A model generated the notes under the pieces. It was not told the origin of the DNA. It saw only the letters and a list, made by a program, of their open reading frames with translations, and made no database searches. From assembly GCA_964450405.1 (NCBI GenBank), contig CAYVCQ010000001.1, forward strand, positions 124,001 to 188,000: a DNA stretch of 64,000 nucleotides, written 5' to 3'. This document shows, in pieces, positions 17,330 to 26,107 of the stretch. Both the position numbers and the translations under genes were made by a program. The stretch's first letter is position 1, and every line of letters begins with the position of its first letter. Source of the stretch: WRGT01 sp964450405. GTDB taxonomy: Bacteria; Spirochaetota; UBA4802; UBA5550.

Positions 17330-17716
17330 TCAGACCAGGCGCACCGGTCCGGGATATTGCGCCACCAGTGAATCTGAAGTCAGCAGCACGATACCTTCAA
17401 CAGTTGCCTGTGCAACAAGAATGCGATCAAAGGGATCTTTATGAATTTGAGGTAAAGTATCTGTAGCTACTGCATGCTCACTATTGATGGATAGTTCTCT
17501 ATAACCATTATCAAAAAGTCCTCTGCGAAGAATTCTCACATTTACCTGAAAATCTGCCCGACCAATTGCATTTTTAACAGCAATTTCCCATATACTGGCA
17601 GCACTGAAAAACAGTTCATTCTCCGGATCATTAAGCAATGAGCGCGTATCTTCTGATAACCTATCCGATTTACCCGCAGCCCATAAAAGAAGATGAGTAT
17701 CCAGCAGCAGCTTCAT
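17330..17716 (-). CDS. vapC: PIN-domain toxin VapC
   Basis: 128 aa. PIN acidic residues are visible: Asp6 in LLLDTHLLLW, Glu in SAASIWEIAVK, and Asp in HKDPFDRILVAQA with LLTSD near the end. This is the VapC type with the DTHxLLW start, usually paired with Phd/YefM antitoxins. It is an endoribonuclease by family. The start overlaps the antitoxin stop by one base, so translation is coupled. First of four toxin-antitoxin modules in this window. Confidence 0.9.
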   Translation of the reverse strand: MKLLLDTHLLLWAAGKSDRLSEDTRSLLNDPENELFFSAASIWEIAVKNAIGRADFQVNVRILRRGLFDNGYRELSINSEHAVATDTLPQIHKDPFDRILVAQATVEGIVLLTSDSLVAQYPGPVRLV

Positions 17717-17958
17717 CAGTTGCCCCCGAAAAGCTGCTCAATTTCTGCACTGCCCATCCGGTCAAAATCATCAGGTACTGAGATCTGGTTATCGAGGAAA
17801 CCGATCCGTTTTTCGTGACCGGGCTCCTGTGAATCAAAGGCCATAACTTTAACAAGCGGCTTACCAGCCTTTGCAATAACGAACGGTTCACCCTTAACCG
17901 CTTGCTCTATCAATTTCGATAGATGCGTTTTAGCTTCATGAATATTGACAATTTGCAC
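17716..17958 (-). CDS. Phd/YefM-family antitoxin
   Basis: 80 aa from GTG at 17958, preceded by GGAGGAG; an in-frame GTG at 17970 would add four residues and put the site inside the gene. The start QIVNIHEAKTHLSKLIEQAVKGEPFVIAK is typical of Phd antitoxins (DNA-binding N-terminal fold). The C-terminal part (FDRMGSAEIEQLFGG) would wrap the VapC toxin. The gene is directly followed by vapC. An inverted repeat lies just upstream and probably serves autoregulation. Confidence 0.9.
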   Translation of the reverse strand: MQIVNIHEAKTHLSKLIEQAVKGEPFVIAKAGKPLVKVMAFDSQEPGHEKRIGFLDNQISVPDDFDRMGSAEIEQLFGGN

Positions 17959-17970
17959 GGGCTCCTCCAC

Positions 17971-17995
17971 AGACTTAGTTCATTAAACTTAGTCT
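17971..17995 (-). promoter_or_regulatory. Candidate operator of the Phd/VapC module
   Basis: AGACTTAGTT and AACTTAGTCT form a 10-bp inverted repeat with one mismatch and a 5-base spacer, ending 12 bases upstream of the antitoxin start. The sequence ACTTAGT also occurs as two direct copies. Position and size fit an autoregulatory Phd site. Confidence 0.5.
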
Positions 17996-18140
17996 GTTAT
18001 TAATAAAAGTCAATATTTTTTTGAAAAAACTGCCTATATTTTCATCCACAGGAGTTAAAAAATCAAAAACTTGACATTTTCATACTTGTTATTAATTGTG
18101 GAAGTTTCCTAAAAATTGCATGTTCACAGAGGAGAATCAG

Positions 18141-19439
18141 ATGATTCCTATTAAAAAACTGAAAGATCTAAGTGCGGTCGAACTCGATCTGCTTTTTAAC
18201 AGATTCGGAGAAGACTTCAGTTCTATCATGATAAATACAGTTGTCCCCATTGTAAACGATGTAAAGCTTAACGGTGAGGATGCTGTTAAAAAATACACAG
18301 AGAAGTTTGATGGCGTTAAACTTGAACATGTAATCGCCACACAGGAAGAAATTGACGAAGGACATAAAAACACTCCGAAGGATGTGCTTGAAGCTTTTAT
18401 GAGAGCAAAGGCAAATGTCGAGGAGTTCCACAGAAGACAACTTAAAGACAATTCAATATATACACGTGAAGACGGAATTACCCTTGGTGTTAACTACCAG
18501 GCGATCGAAAGTGCCGGCATATATGTCCCCGGCGGAAAGGCGTCATATCCCTCATCAGTGCTTATGGGAGTTTTACCAGCTCAGATTGCCGGAGTTAAAG
18601 ATATCACAGTAATTACTCCTCCGAACAAAAACGGAAAGGTGCCGGATATCATTTACGCCATCTGCAAAGAGTGCGGAGTTAAAAATATTATCAAATCCGG
18701 CGGCGCACAGGGAATAGCCTTTGCAGCTTTCGGATCGGACAAACATAAAAAGTCCGATATAATTGTCGGTCCGGGAAACATTTTTGTCACGGCGGCAAAG
18801 ACATATCTCTTCAGCATGGGTGTAATCCAGATAGACTCAATGGCGGGCCCCAGTGAAGTTCTTATAATTTCAGATGAAAAATCAAATCCGAAATGGGTTG
18901 CGTGGGATCTTCTTTCTCAGGCGGAACATGAGGAACGCGCGCTTGCGGTACTTGTTACTACATCGGAAAAACTTGCTAAAGAAGTAAAAGAAGAGATAAT
19001 CAAAGATATCGATTCCGGCTGCGGAAGACATGAAATAAAAAAGACAGCGATTCAAAAAGGTATTATCATAACTGTAGACTCGCTTGATGAAGCAATTGAA
19101 TTCAGCAACAACTACGGTCCTGAGCATATGGAGTTCATGGTGGATAATCCCCTTGAGTATATCGGGCGGATTAAAAATGTCGGATCTCTCTTCCTTGGAA
19201 GATACGCTCCGGTTGCAGTGGGAGATTACTACTCGGGAACAAATCACATTCTTCCAACGGGCGGCGCGGCGAGATTTTCATCTGGAACATCTGTTGAAAC
19301 ATTTTTAAGAAGAACTACTTTTCAGCTTCTTAATGAGGAATCATTGAAAAAAACAATGCCATATGTAAAACTTATGTCCGAGTACGAAGGCTTTGACGAC
19401 AAGCATGGCGGTTCTGTCGAGATCAGATTTAAAAAGTAA
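18141..19439 (+). CDS. hisD: Histidinol dehydrogenase
   Basis: 432 aa from ATG 18141 (AGAGGAG upstream); an in-frame ATG at 18096 is not preferred. Hallmarks: the SAGIYVPGGKASYPSS block, NAD-binding GGAQGIAFAAFG, VGPGNIFVTAAK, DSMAGPSEVL, and GPEHMEFM carrying the catalytic Glu-His. It oxidises L-histidinol to L-histidine in two NAD+ steps, with zinc. The last step of histidine synthesis is here separated from other his genes; carA follows after 18 bases in the same direction. A TTGACA lies at 18071-18076, but its -10 partner is unclear. Confidence 0.95.
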   Translation: MIPIKKLKDLSAVELDLLFNRFGEDFSSIMINTVVPIVNDVKLNGEDAVKKYTEKFDGVKLEHVIATQEEIDEGHKNTPKDVLEAFMRAKANVEEFHRRQLKDNSIYTREDGITLGVNYQAIESAGIYVPGGKASYPSSVLMGVLPAQIAGVKDITVITPPNKNGKVPDIIYAICKECGVKNIIKSGGAQGIAFAAFGSDKHKKSDIIVGPGNIFVTAAKTYLFSMGVIQIDSMAGPSEVLIISDEKSNPKWVAWDLLSQAEHEERALAVLVTTSEKLAKEVKEEIIKDIDSGCGRHEIKKTAIQKGIIITVDSLDEAIEFSNNYGPEHMEFMVDNPLEYIGRIKNVGSLFLGRYAPVAVGDYYSGTNHILPTGGAARFSSGTSVETFLRRTTFQLLNEESLKKTMPYVKLMSEYEGFDDKHGGSVEIRFKK

Positions 19440-19457
19440 TTTAAGCGGAGAAAATAA

Positions 19458-20537
19458 ATGAGTAAAAAAGCCTGGTTAATACTTGAAGACGGCACTGAAT
19501 TTGAAGGAAAGATGTTCGGCTATGAAGATGAATCAATCGGAGAGGCTGTATTTAACACTTCAATGAGCGGTTATCAGGAGGTACTGACAGATCCCTCTTA
19601 CAGCGGACAGATAGTTACCATGACATATCCCATGATAGGAAACTATGGAGTAAACAAAGAGGATGTAGAATCTGACAGAATTCATGTTGCAGGATTTGTC
19701 GTTAAAGAGTACAGCCGGACATACTCAAACTTCCGGGCAACAGGTTCACTTGGTGATTACCTGAAAGATGGAAAAATTTCCGCCATAGAAGGGATCGATA
19801 CAAGAATGCTCACCCGCCATATAAGAGACAAGGGTGCAATGAAAGCGGGAATTTTCTTCGATAAAAAAGATGCACGCGATAAACTCATGGCACATCCTTC
19901 CATGGAGGGGCTTGACCTTGCCTCTAAGGTTTCCTGCAAAACAAAATACGTTTTTGGTGAATGTAAAACAGGAAATCCGGAAGTTGCGGTTTTCGATTTC
20001 GGTGTAAAAACAAATATATTACGGCTTCTGAACGAATCAGGATTCAACATTACCGTTTACCCGGGAAATACTCCGCTGAAGGAAGCAATGAGCAATGGAG
20101 CAAAGGGTGTTTTTCTATCTAACGGTCCCGGAGATCCGGCGGCAGTTGTTTACGCGAAGGCTCTTGTAGAAGATGTCATGAAGGAAAAAATTCCATGTTT
20201 TGGAATATGTCTTGGACACCAGATTATGGGTATCGGATTCGGCGGTAAAACATACAAGCTGAAGTTCGGACATCGCGGTGGTAACCAGCCGGTAAAAAAT
20301 CTTGAAACAGGTAATGTTGAGATTACATCTCAGAATCATGGATTTGCCGTTGATATGGAATCTCTGAAGAAAATGAGCGACGTGGAAGTAACTCACATAA
20401 ATCTTAATGACAATACAGTGGAAGGGATTCAGCATAAAAAGTATCCTATATTTTCAGTACAGTACCACCCGGAGGCAAGTCCCGGACCTCACGACTCGCA
20501 GTATCTTTTCGGAAAATTCAGGAGTATGATCTCTTAG
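19458..20537 (+). CDS. carA: Carbamoyl-phosphate synthase small subunit
   Basis: 359 aa, normal length. The N-terminal domain starts AWLILEDGTEFEGKMFGYE and contains FNTSMSGYQEVLTDPSY. The C-terminal class I glutaminase has the nucleophile Cys in CFGICLGHQIMG, and His/Glu in YHPEASPGPHD. It supplies ammonia to CarB for carbamoyl phosphate, needed for pyrimidines and arginine. carB is not in this window. The spacing to hisD suggests a shared transcript. GGAG lies ahead of the ATG. Confidence 0.95.
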   Translation: MSKKAWLILEDGTEFEGKMFGYEDESIGEAVFNTSMSGYQEVLTDPSYSGQIVTMTYPMIGNYGVNKEDVESDRIHVAGFVVKEYSRTYSNFRATGSLGDYLKDGKISAIEGIDTRMLTRHIRDKGAMKAGIFFDKKDARDKLMAHPSMEGLDLASKVSCKTKYVFGECKTGNPEVAVFDFGVKTNILRLLNESGFNITVYPGNTPLKEAMSNGAKGVFLSNGPGDPAAVVYAKALVEDVMKEKIPCFGICLGHQIMGIGFGGKTYKLKFGHRGGNQPVKNLETGNVEITSQNHGFAVDMESLKKMSDVEVTHINLNDNTVEGIQHKKYPIFSVQYHPEASPGPHDSQYLFGKFRSMIS

Positions 20538-20543
20538 GAGATA

Positions 20544-20897
20544 CTACTCCCTGTCCCACTCTTCCGCTTCATAAGCCAGCCTGTTAAGGGCGCTCTTAAG
20601 CTTTTTATTCCGCTCCTCAGCCGGTGGAAATTCTATACCGGAATATCTTGTCATAGCTTCAATCGCCCGTGCAAGAGTAGTATCACCCTTTGCATCATTG
20701 AAAAAACTCATAATCAGAGCCCTGCCGCTTGTGCTGGTTGGGTGGACAATTAAAGCCTCCGTCGCGTGAAAGAGAGCCTCTTTGAATTCTTCTTTTCCCA
20801 AAGTTTTATCCTCTGTTTTGTAATTAAGCAGAAAGATATTAATCTGTCCATTAAATAATGCGAGTATAAGTACTCCGGAGAAAAATTTTTTATTCAT
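20544..20897 (-). CDS. Hypothetical protein with N-terminal hydrophobic segment
   Basis: 117 aa. Residues 6-25 (FSGVLILALFNGQINIFLLN) are hydrophobic and may be a signal peptide or anchor. The rest is soluble and helical (EEFKEALFHATEALIVHP, ARAIEAMTRYSGIEFPP, KSALNRLAYEAEEWDRE) and resembles a TPR-like or helical bundle, without a recognised family. It converges on carA with only a 6-base gap, so the two transcripts must overlap or end there. Confidence 0.6.
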   Translation of the reverse strand: MNKKFFSGVLILALFNGQINIFLLNYKTEDKTLGKEEFKEALFHATEALIVHPTSTSGRALIMSFFNDAKGDTTLARAIEAMTRYSGIEFPPAEERNKKLKSALNRLAYEAEEWDRE

Positions 20898-21077
20898 GAA
20901 TCAGCAATAACACACTGTGAATACTAATACAACTCTCTATAGCATGAGGGGTCACAAGGTTCGTCTGTTGCTAATGTACAAGCTTGTACTGAGCTGCACC
21001 GAAATAACGTTCAAAAAAAATGCCGACCTTGACAAAACTCTTCAATGCGACCAGTTTGAAAAAACAATTTTTTCCTT

Positions 21078-21190
21078 TTATTTAATTACTATTATCCTGT
21101 AACTAACGCGATGCTCACCTTCGTTCTGTCGCAGAATACCTTTTTCTAAAAGTTCCGCAAGTTCTCCCTGAGCAGTAGCCCTGATTGAAA
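21078..21190 (-). pseudogene. C-terminal remnant of a Fic-like protein
   Basis: On the minus strand a 37-codon stretch ending at 21078 reads ISIRATAQGELAELLEKG, then ILRQNEGEHRVSYRI. This matches the helix-turn-helix tail of many Fic-family proteins (R-A-T-A-x2-x-L-x-x-L-x-x-x-G-I-L). No Fic motif or start is found upstream: the frame breaks at about 21190. It lies in a 486-base gap that otherwise holds only AT-rich sequence and a candidate promoter. Confidence 0.45.
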
Positions 21191-21288
21191 TCAAATACCT
21201 TTAAAATACTTAATAATTGTTAAGATAAGCATTCATTATACACAGTATTTTAATAAATATTTTAGCCCCTTTTTTTAATATGAAAATC

Positions 21289-21319
21289 TTGACATTCCAT
21301 TAACAACGTGTCACATTAT
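21289..21319 (+). promoter_or_regulatory. Possible promoter of the MORN gene
   Basis: TTGACA at 21289-21294 and CATTAT at 21314-21319 with a 19-base spacer, or CACATT with 17; about 65 bases before the ATG at 21384. Spacing is not ideal. Confidence 0.35.
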
Positions 21320-21383
21320 GATGCTTATTTTTTGAAATATTCTTATTATTCCAGTCCAGACTATTAACAGATCGAGGTATTAA

Positions 21384-23270
21384 ATGAAAAGGATAATCAT
21401 CACATTTGTCACAATTATACTGGGTTCTTCTAGTATTATCTTTGGCATGGAAGTATATGACAGTGTTACTATTTTTATTCGCTATGCGGATACAATTAAA
21501 AGTGAATGCATGTCCGGTGACTGCATAAACGGAAAAGGAGTAGCGCAGTTCGGTGAAACAAATTTACACTACGATGGGGATTTTAAAAACGGCAGGATGG
21601 ATGGAAATGGTACATTAACCAACCAGGGCTGGTCATATACCGGCCAGTGGGAAAAGGGACTTATGCATGGCCAAGGCATTCTAACTTATGAAGATGGGAA
21701 AACTGATGAAGGCAGCTTTCTTATGGGAAGGTACACAGGAAAATGTGAAACGGGCGATTGTAATAGCGGTAAAGGTACACTCACCTGGGCTGATGGCAAG
21801 AAGTATGAAGGTTATGTAAAAGATGGCATGATGGATGGAACCGGTACATTAACATGGGATATTTTAATGTACCCCAAGGGTGCAATAATATATACAGGTC
21901 AGTTTACAAAAGGCCTGCGTAACGGACAGGGAACAATGACTGATCCCAACAATACCTATAATGGCCAATGGAAAGATGATAGTAAGAATGGCCTGGGAAC
22001 ATTAGAAAGTTCAGGGTATACCTATAAGGGGGAATGGAAAGATAACATGATGCACGGACAGGGAGTAATGTTATACTCTGACGGCAGCAGGGATCAGGGA
22101 CGCTTTGTTAAAGGCAGATATACAGGTAAATGTGAAGCAGGTGACTGTAAAAACGGCAAAGGCACACTTACGTGGGCCACTGGTGGAAAATATACCGGTG
22201 AAATTAAAGACGGCATGATGAATGGAACAGGTACTTTTATCTGTAATAATTATACCTATACCGGTCAGTTCAGGGATGGCCTCATACACGGCAAGGGTAA
22301 ATTCATTGGCAAGAAAAATGATATAGTTATGCCAGTTGAAGCGAAATACGATGGAGAGTGGAAAGAGGGTGTACTGGTAAAGGCCACAGGAACCATTACA
22401 AACTACGCTGGAACTTATACAGGTGAATTTAAAAATGGAAAAATAAACGGAAAAGGAACAATGATTTTCAAAAACGGTTCCAGCTATAAAGGACAGTGGG
22501 AAAACGAAAAAATGCACGGTGAAGGTGTTTATAAATATGCCGATGGCAAAACCGATTCAGGAAATTTTAAAAACGACAGATTCCTTGGCAAGTGCATATC
22601 CGGCAACTGTACTAACGGCAAAGGCACGGCAATCTGGTCAGACGGTTCTAAGTATACAGGTGAATTTATAGAAGGAGAAAAACGCGGTCAGGGCATAATG
22701 ATTAATGCTGACGGCAGCAAATATGTGGGTGAATTTTTCGGTGGTCAATACTACGGCAAGGGAACACTTACAGAAAAAGATGGTACAGTTAAAACAGGAC
22801 TTTTTTCTTTAGGTGATTATGATGGCAATTGTAAAAAGGGTGACTGTGAAAACGGTTATGGTGAATTTGATTATGCGGACGGCACATCCTATAAGGGTGA
22901 ATGGAAAGACGGACACTATAACGGTAACGGCACATATAAAGGTAATGAATCAAAAGATAATGATCCCGAAGAGGATTACGACGACGGTATGCATCATATT
23001 TATTACAATAACAGTACATATATTGGCCAGTGGAAAGACGGACAGAAAGATGGTGAAGGACTTTACACAGGTTCAGGCGGTGATACATATGACGGTCAAT
23101 GGAAGAATGACAAAAAGAATGGCAAGGGCACAATGGAATGGACTGACGGTTATAAGTACATCGGTGATTGGAAAGATGACAAGCAAGATGGTCTGGGAAT
23201 TTTTTATAATTATGACGGGACAATATCCCAGCAGGGCCGCTGGAAAGATGGTAAATTCATCGGAGAATAA
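21384..23270 (+). CDS. Secreted MORN-repeat protein with five C-x2-G-[DN]-C inserts
   Basis: 628 aa with a signal peptide at about 1-21. The body is almost wholly MORN repeats (Y-x-G-x-W/F-x-x-G-x-x-x-G-x-G), about 20 units. At five places a C-x2-G-[DN]-C-x-[NS]-G-x-G element replaces part of a unit (CMSGDC, CETGDC, CEAGDC, CISGNC, CKKGDC). The first and third inserts repeat with long surrounding blocks (GRYTGKCE), showing internal duplication. The Cys pairs could form disulfides after export. MORN repeats form beta-rich rods that bind lipids or act as ligand platforms; here the role is unknown. CGAGG precedes the ATG. A broken relative follows after 12 bases. Confidence 0.88.
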   Translation: MKRIIITFVTIILGSSSIIFGMEVYDSVTIFIRYADTIKSECMSGDCINGKGVAQFGETNLHYDGDFKNGRMDGNGTLTNQGWSYTGQWEKGLMHGQGILTYEDGKTDEGSFLMGRYTGKCETGDCNSGKGTLTWADGKKYEGYVKDGMMDGTGTLTWDILMYPKGAIIYTGQFTKGLRNGQGTMTDPNNTYNGQWKDDSKNGLGTLESSGYTYKGEWKDNMMHGQGVMLYSDGSRDQGRFVKGRYTGKCEAGDCKNGKGTLTWATGGKYTGEIKDGMMNGTGTFICNNYTYTGQFRDGLIHGKGKFIGKKNDIVMPVEAKYDGEWKEGVLVKATGTITNYAGTYTGEFKNGKINGKGTMIFKNGSSYKGQWENEKMHGEGVYKYADGKTDSGNFKNDRFLGKCISGNCTNGKGTAIWSDGSKYTGEFIEGEKRGQGIMINADGSKYVGEFFGGQYYGKGTLTEKDGTVKTGLFSLGDYDGNCKKGDCENGYGEFDYADGTSYKGEWKDGHYNGNGTYKGNESKDNDPEEDYDDGMHHIYYNNSTYIGQWKDGQKDGEGLYTGSGGDTYDGQWKNDKKNGKGTMEWTDGYKYIGDWKDDKQDGLGIFYNYDGTISQQGRWKDGKFIGE

Positions 23271-23282
23271 CCCGATGTAAAG

Positions 23283-23689
23283 ATGTACCACATAAAGGAG
23301 TTACTGATCATTTTAATAATGCTAATCTTGGGCTATTCTGCAGTAATTTTTGACCACAATCTTGAAAGCGATGAATCTCAACTCATCTCAGAACTACAGT
23401 TTCCTGATGCTCAATGTACATCAGGAAACTGTATCAACGGACAGGGAGTCAAGCTGTTCGGTTACACTGGCAATGCAGGCAACAGGCAATTCGACCGTGT
23501 AAAGTATGAAGGTGAATTCAAAAACAGCATGATTCATGGAATCGGAACATTGACCACAGCTGACCGCACGTTTATGGGTGCATGGAAGGATGACATGATG
23601 CACAGACAGGGTACGATGGTTTAATCGACGGCAGTAAAAATGAAGGACTCTTTGTGATAGGAAGGTACTGCGGTAGATACGCTTATTAA
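23283..23689 (+). pseudogene. Frameshifted MORN-repeat gene
   Basis: The open frame 23283-23624 (113 aa) has a hydrophobic N-terminus, CTSGNCINGQG and two MORN-like units, then stops after MHRQGTMV. In a second frame the sequence continues to 23689 as IDGSKNEGLFVIGRYCGRYAY. That matches the DG-x-x-D-E-G-x-F-x-x-GRYTGK segment of the neighbouring intact gene. A single-base change at about 23622 restores a joined product. It looks like a truncated duplicate of the upstream gene, now decaying. Confidence 0.75.
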
Positions 23690-24010
23690 GAAAAGTTCAG
23701 ACAATAAACAGTAAACACCCTCTCTTTTGACAATTTTTTGCGGTTTTTTTCTGCATCATGCCATCGTGATGAAACTAATCCAGCGAATCATCATGCAAAA
23801 AATATTTTTTACTTCAGCTGACAGGATAGCGATCTCGAAAAAAAGTATTCAACACAACCTGTATTAAAATAAATTTTAAAAAAAATAATAAACTTCCCGA
23901 AAACAATACATATATTATTATAAAGTAATATCACTTTTTAAAACCGGCAACGGGTTGATGACTCTTTAAAATAATATCTCAGGAATAGAAGGAGAATAAG
24001 GTTAAAACAA
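23690..24010. other. Intergenic region with no recognisable gene
   Basis: 321 bases, AT-rich. It contains a short inverted motif (CATCATGCC/CGTGATG near 23755) and A/T runs but no coding signal or repeat family member that I could identify. Confidence 0.4.
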
Positions 24011-24292
24011 ATGGAAGTAATACATGACAATAAAAAAAAGTCTTTCTACATCAGTGATGAAAAGATTATAGCTGAAATGACATACATCAATTCAGGAAGT
24101 AAAATTATAATAGAACATACCCTGGTTGATTCAAATCACCGCGGTGAAGGATTGGGCAATGTTCTTCTGGATGGAGTGGCTGATTTTGCAAGGAAATCAG
24201 GAATAAAAGTCACCCTGCAATGCCCATATGCACAAAAATTGTTTAAGGATAACCCTGAATTATACGGAGATGTTCTATCGCTGGATAATTAA
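24011..24292 (+). CDS. Small GNAT-type N-acetyltransferase (YjdJ-like)
   Basis: 93 aa. It matches the short acetyltransferase family of about 90 aa: EMTYINSGSKIIIEHTLVDSNHRGEGLGNVLLDGVADFAR. The motif A pattern R-G-x-G-x-G/A for acetyl-CoA is HRGEGLGN. It ends with the conserved CPYAQKLFKDNPE block. The acceptor substrate is unknown. AGAAGGAG lies upstream of ATG. No partner gene is adjacent. Confidence 0.85.
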   Translation: MEVIHDNKKKSFYISDEKIIAEMTYINSGSKIIIEHTLVDSNHRGEGLGNVLLDGVADFARKSGIKVTLQCPYAQKLFKDNPELYGDVLSLDN

Positions 24293-24305
24293 TTGTTTCA
24301 GACTC

Positions 24306-24461
24306 TTATGCTTTACTGTTTCTTTCAAGTAATTGTTTTTCTATTCTCCGGTCAGGTACAAGCCAGATAACCGCGATTAAAACTATAATTATAATTGAAA
24401 TAAACGGCAAGTAGAATGCCGCAGGAATTGACACAGCATATGCTGCAACCGGCAATTCTGC
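24306..24461 (-). pseudogene. C-terminal remnant of a TMEM175/DUF1211-like membrane protein
   Basis: Directly after the SRPBCC stop codon, and in the same frame, 51 codons are open to a stop at 24306-24308. They encode a membrane segment and a basic tail: YLPFISIIIIVLIAVIWLVP, then DRRIEKQLLERN. The last helix plus P-D-R-R-I-E is typical of the C-terminus of bacterial TMEM175 (DUF1211) potassium channels. There is no start, and the other membrane segments are absent. It looks like the tail of a gene cut away when the SRPBCC gene arrived or the region was deleted. Confidence 0.5.
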
Positions 24462-24899
24462 TTATTCACAAATTCTTTTTAAAATTCCCAGAGCTTTAGG
24501 CCAGGTGCCCTGCATGTATTCTTCAAATTCATCAATTACTTTTATATCCACTTTCAATTCAGTGACACCTTTTGATTCGTTAAAAGTATAATTCTCAAAA
24601 GACTGCCCCCAGCTCCTAGCTTCCGGACTATCGAAATCTTCAATTCCATTTTTTATGATACCCAGATGCTTGATAGAAAGAAAAGTATAAGGTTTATTCA
24701 CAGCAATAGTCGACGTCATTCCTCCGCTTCCGTCGGGGCCTAAAAATTTTATTTTTGAACCTTCATCCCATGAGCCTTCAAAATATGATCCAGGTGAAAA
24801 AGTTTCGGTCCATATTTTATAGGTTTCTTTATCGAACATTTTATCCCAGACTTTTTCCTTTGGCGCATTTATCTTAATTGAGTATTGTAAAGTTTTCAT
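24462..24899 (-). CDS. SRPBCC (AHSA1-like) domain protein
   Basis: 145 aa, one START/Bet v1-like domain. The N-terminus SIKINAPKEKVWDKMFDKETYKIWTETFSPGSYFEGSWDEGSKIKF is characteristic of AHSA1/polyketide-cyclase-like proteins with a hydrophobic pocket. The C-terminal helix is WPKALGILKRICE. The ligand is unknown. AGGAGG lies five bases before ATG. Downstream, a membrane protein remnant follows in the same frame after the stop. Confidence 0.85.
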   Translation of the reverse strand: MKTLQYSIKINAPKEKVWDKMFDKETYKIWTETFSPGSYFEGSWDEGSKIKFLGPDGSGGMTSTIAVNKPYTFLSIKHLGIIKNGIEDFDSPEARSWGQSFENYTFNESKGVTELKVDIKVIDEFEEYMQGTWPKALGILKRICE

Positions 24900-25360
24900 A
24901 ATTTCCTCCTTACTAAATGTACAGGTTCACATATGAAATTTTTTCTTTAGTAAAGTTACTGAAGAAAACCAAAAGATTTTACAAGCTTTCGATTATGAAT
25001 TTTCTTTTTACCTGATTAGCATAATATACTAAACAAAAGGAAATACGGAAAGGCCATTTTTATTTTTAGATAATTTTTTCTAATCGTTTTTGATATAGTA
25101 ATTTTCGACAATCAGTAGAAAGTAAAAACGATATTCAAAGATCATAATGAATATTACCAGAAATTCAATTCCTTATCATTCTTGACAATAATTCTTCAAT
25201 ACCCCCTGCTTAAATTAAATTTTTAAAAGAGTAAATTGTGCCCTTTAAATGCTGAGCAGTCACAAACCCCGCCGCCTTTGGAGGCGGGGAAATAACTAAC
25301 AAGAAAGTTCTAAATTTAAAATATTAAGCCAATTACTTATGGGTGATCAAGGAGAGATAA
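24900..25360. other. Intergenic region with a GC-rich hairpin
   Basis: 461 bases, strongly AT-rich, between divergent genes. The only structured element is CCCCGCC (25267-25273) facing GGCGGGG (25283-25289), about 70 bases before the methyltransferase start. TTGACA at 25182-25187 has no clear -10 partner. No gene was recognised. Confidence 0.45.
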
Positions 25361-26020
25361 ATGGAAAATATAGAATTAAAACCCTGGAATTGGCAGAAAG
25401 TAACCGGTAAAGATCGGCTTCACTGGCAGACTCCGGCAATGGAAATATTTCATTTTGCTAACATACTTCACAGGGAAGGCAAAAAGAAGGTGTATGATAT
25501 TGGATGCGGACTTGGACGCAACTTTTTCTATCTGCTTGAACAGGGCTTTGAATTATATGGTTCTGAATATTCCATTGACGCTGTAAATGAAGTGAACAAT
25601 CAGCTGGAGCAAATAAAATATGCAAATAGAATAAAACATGAATGCATGACTGAATTATCCGAACCGGATAATCATTATGATGCTATTATCGCTTACAATG
25701 TGATCTACCATGCTTTACGACCAGACCTAGAAAAAATAATTGCTAAATTGAAGAGCATACTTAAACCCGAAGGACTTCTCTTTGCCACATTTCTTGCAAA
25801 AGGGGATAAACCTATCACATCAAAAATTATTGCACCGAACACATTTGTTAAAGAGGGTGGAGAGGAAGATGGAATCCCTCATCACTTAATAACTCGCGAT
25901 GAAATTCCTTTATTGATTGATGGCTTTGAGTTAGTACAACTTTGGGAAAGAATATGGGAGTATGATAATTTTTCAAAAAAAGGTCATCATTACTGTGTTA
26001 TTGCCAGAAAGCGTTTGTAG
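25361..26020 (+). CDS. Class I SAM-dependent methyltransferase
   Basis: 219 aa. Motif I is VYDIGCGLGRNFFYLLEQG, followed by the acidic strand end ELYGSEYS, and motif IV YDAIIAYNVIYHALRP. It resembles TehB-like and other small-molecule methyltransferases (ATFLAKGDKP, then HHLITRDEIPLLIDGFE). The substrate is not predictable. AAGGAGAG precedes the ATG. It stands alone, with a hairpin upstream and a family C repeat downstream. Confidence 0.87.
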   Translation: MENIELKPWNWQKVTGKDRLHWQTPAMEIFHFANILHREGKKKVYDIGCGLGRNFFYLLEQGFELYGSEYSIDAVNEVNNQLEQIKYANRIKHECMTELSEPDNHYDAIIAYNVIYHALRPDLEKIIAKLKSILKPEGLLFATFLAKGDKPITSKIIAPNTFVKEGGEEDGIPHHLITRDEIPLLIDGFELVQLWERIWEYDNFSKKGHHYCVIARKRL

Positions 26021-26107
26021 TTTTTTATTTAGAGTAACAAATGATCCTTCTAAGCAATAAAGAGAGATAAATACCTGAAAGCTTCCCATTTTGCATAATT
26101 AATTTTT

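Noticed and set aside
20917..21102. 61-codon frame in the gap before the MORN gene
   Set aside because: No ribosome site, no family, and it overlaps the antisense Fic-like remnant.
22071..23280. Several open frames on both strands within the MORN gene
   Set aside because: Repetitive codons keep other frames open; His/Cys/Tyr-rich translations are artefacts of the repeat.
23690..24010. Continuation of the MORN pseudogene or another remnant
   Set aside because: No frame shows MORN-like or other recognisable residues beyond 23689.
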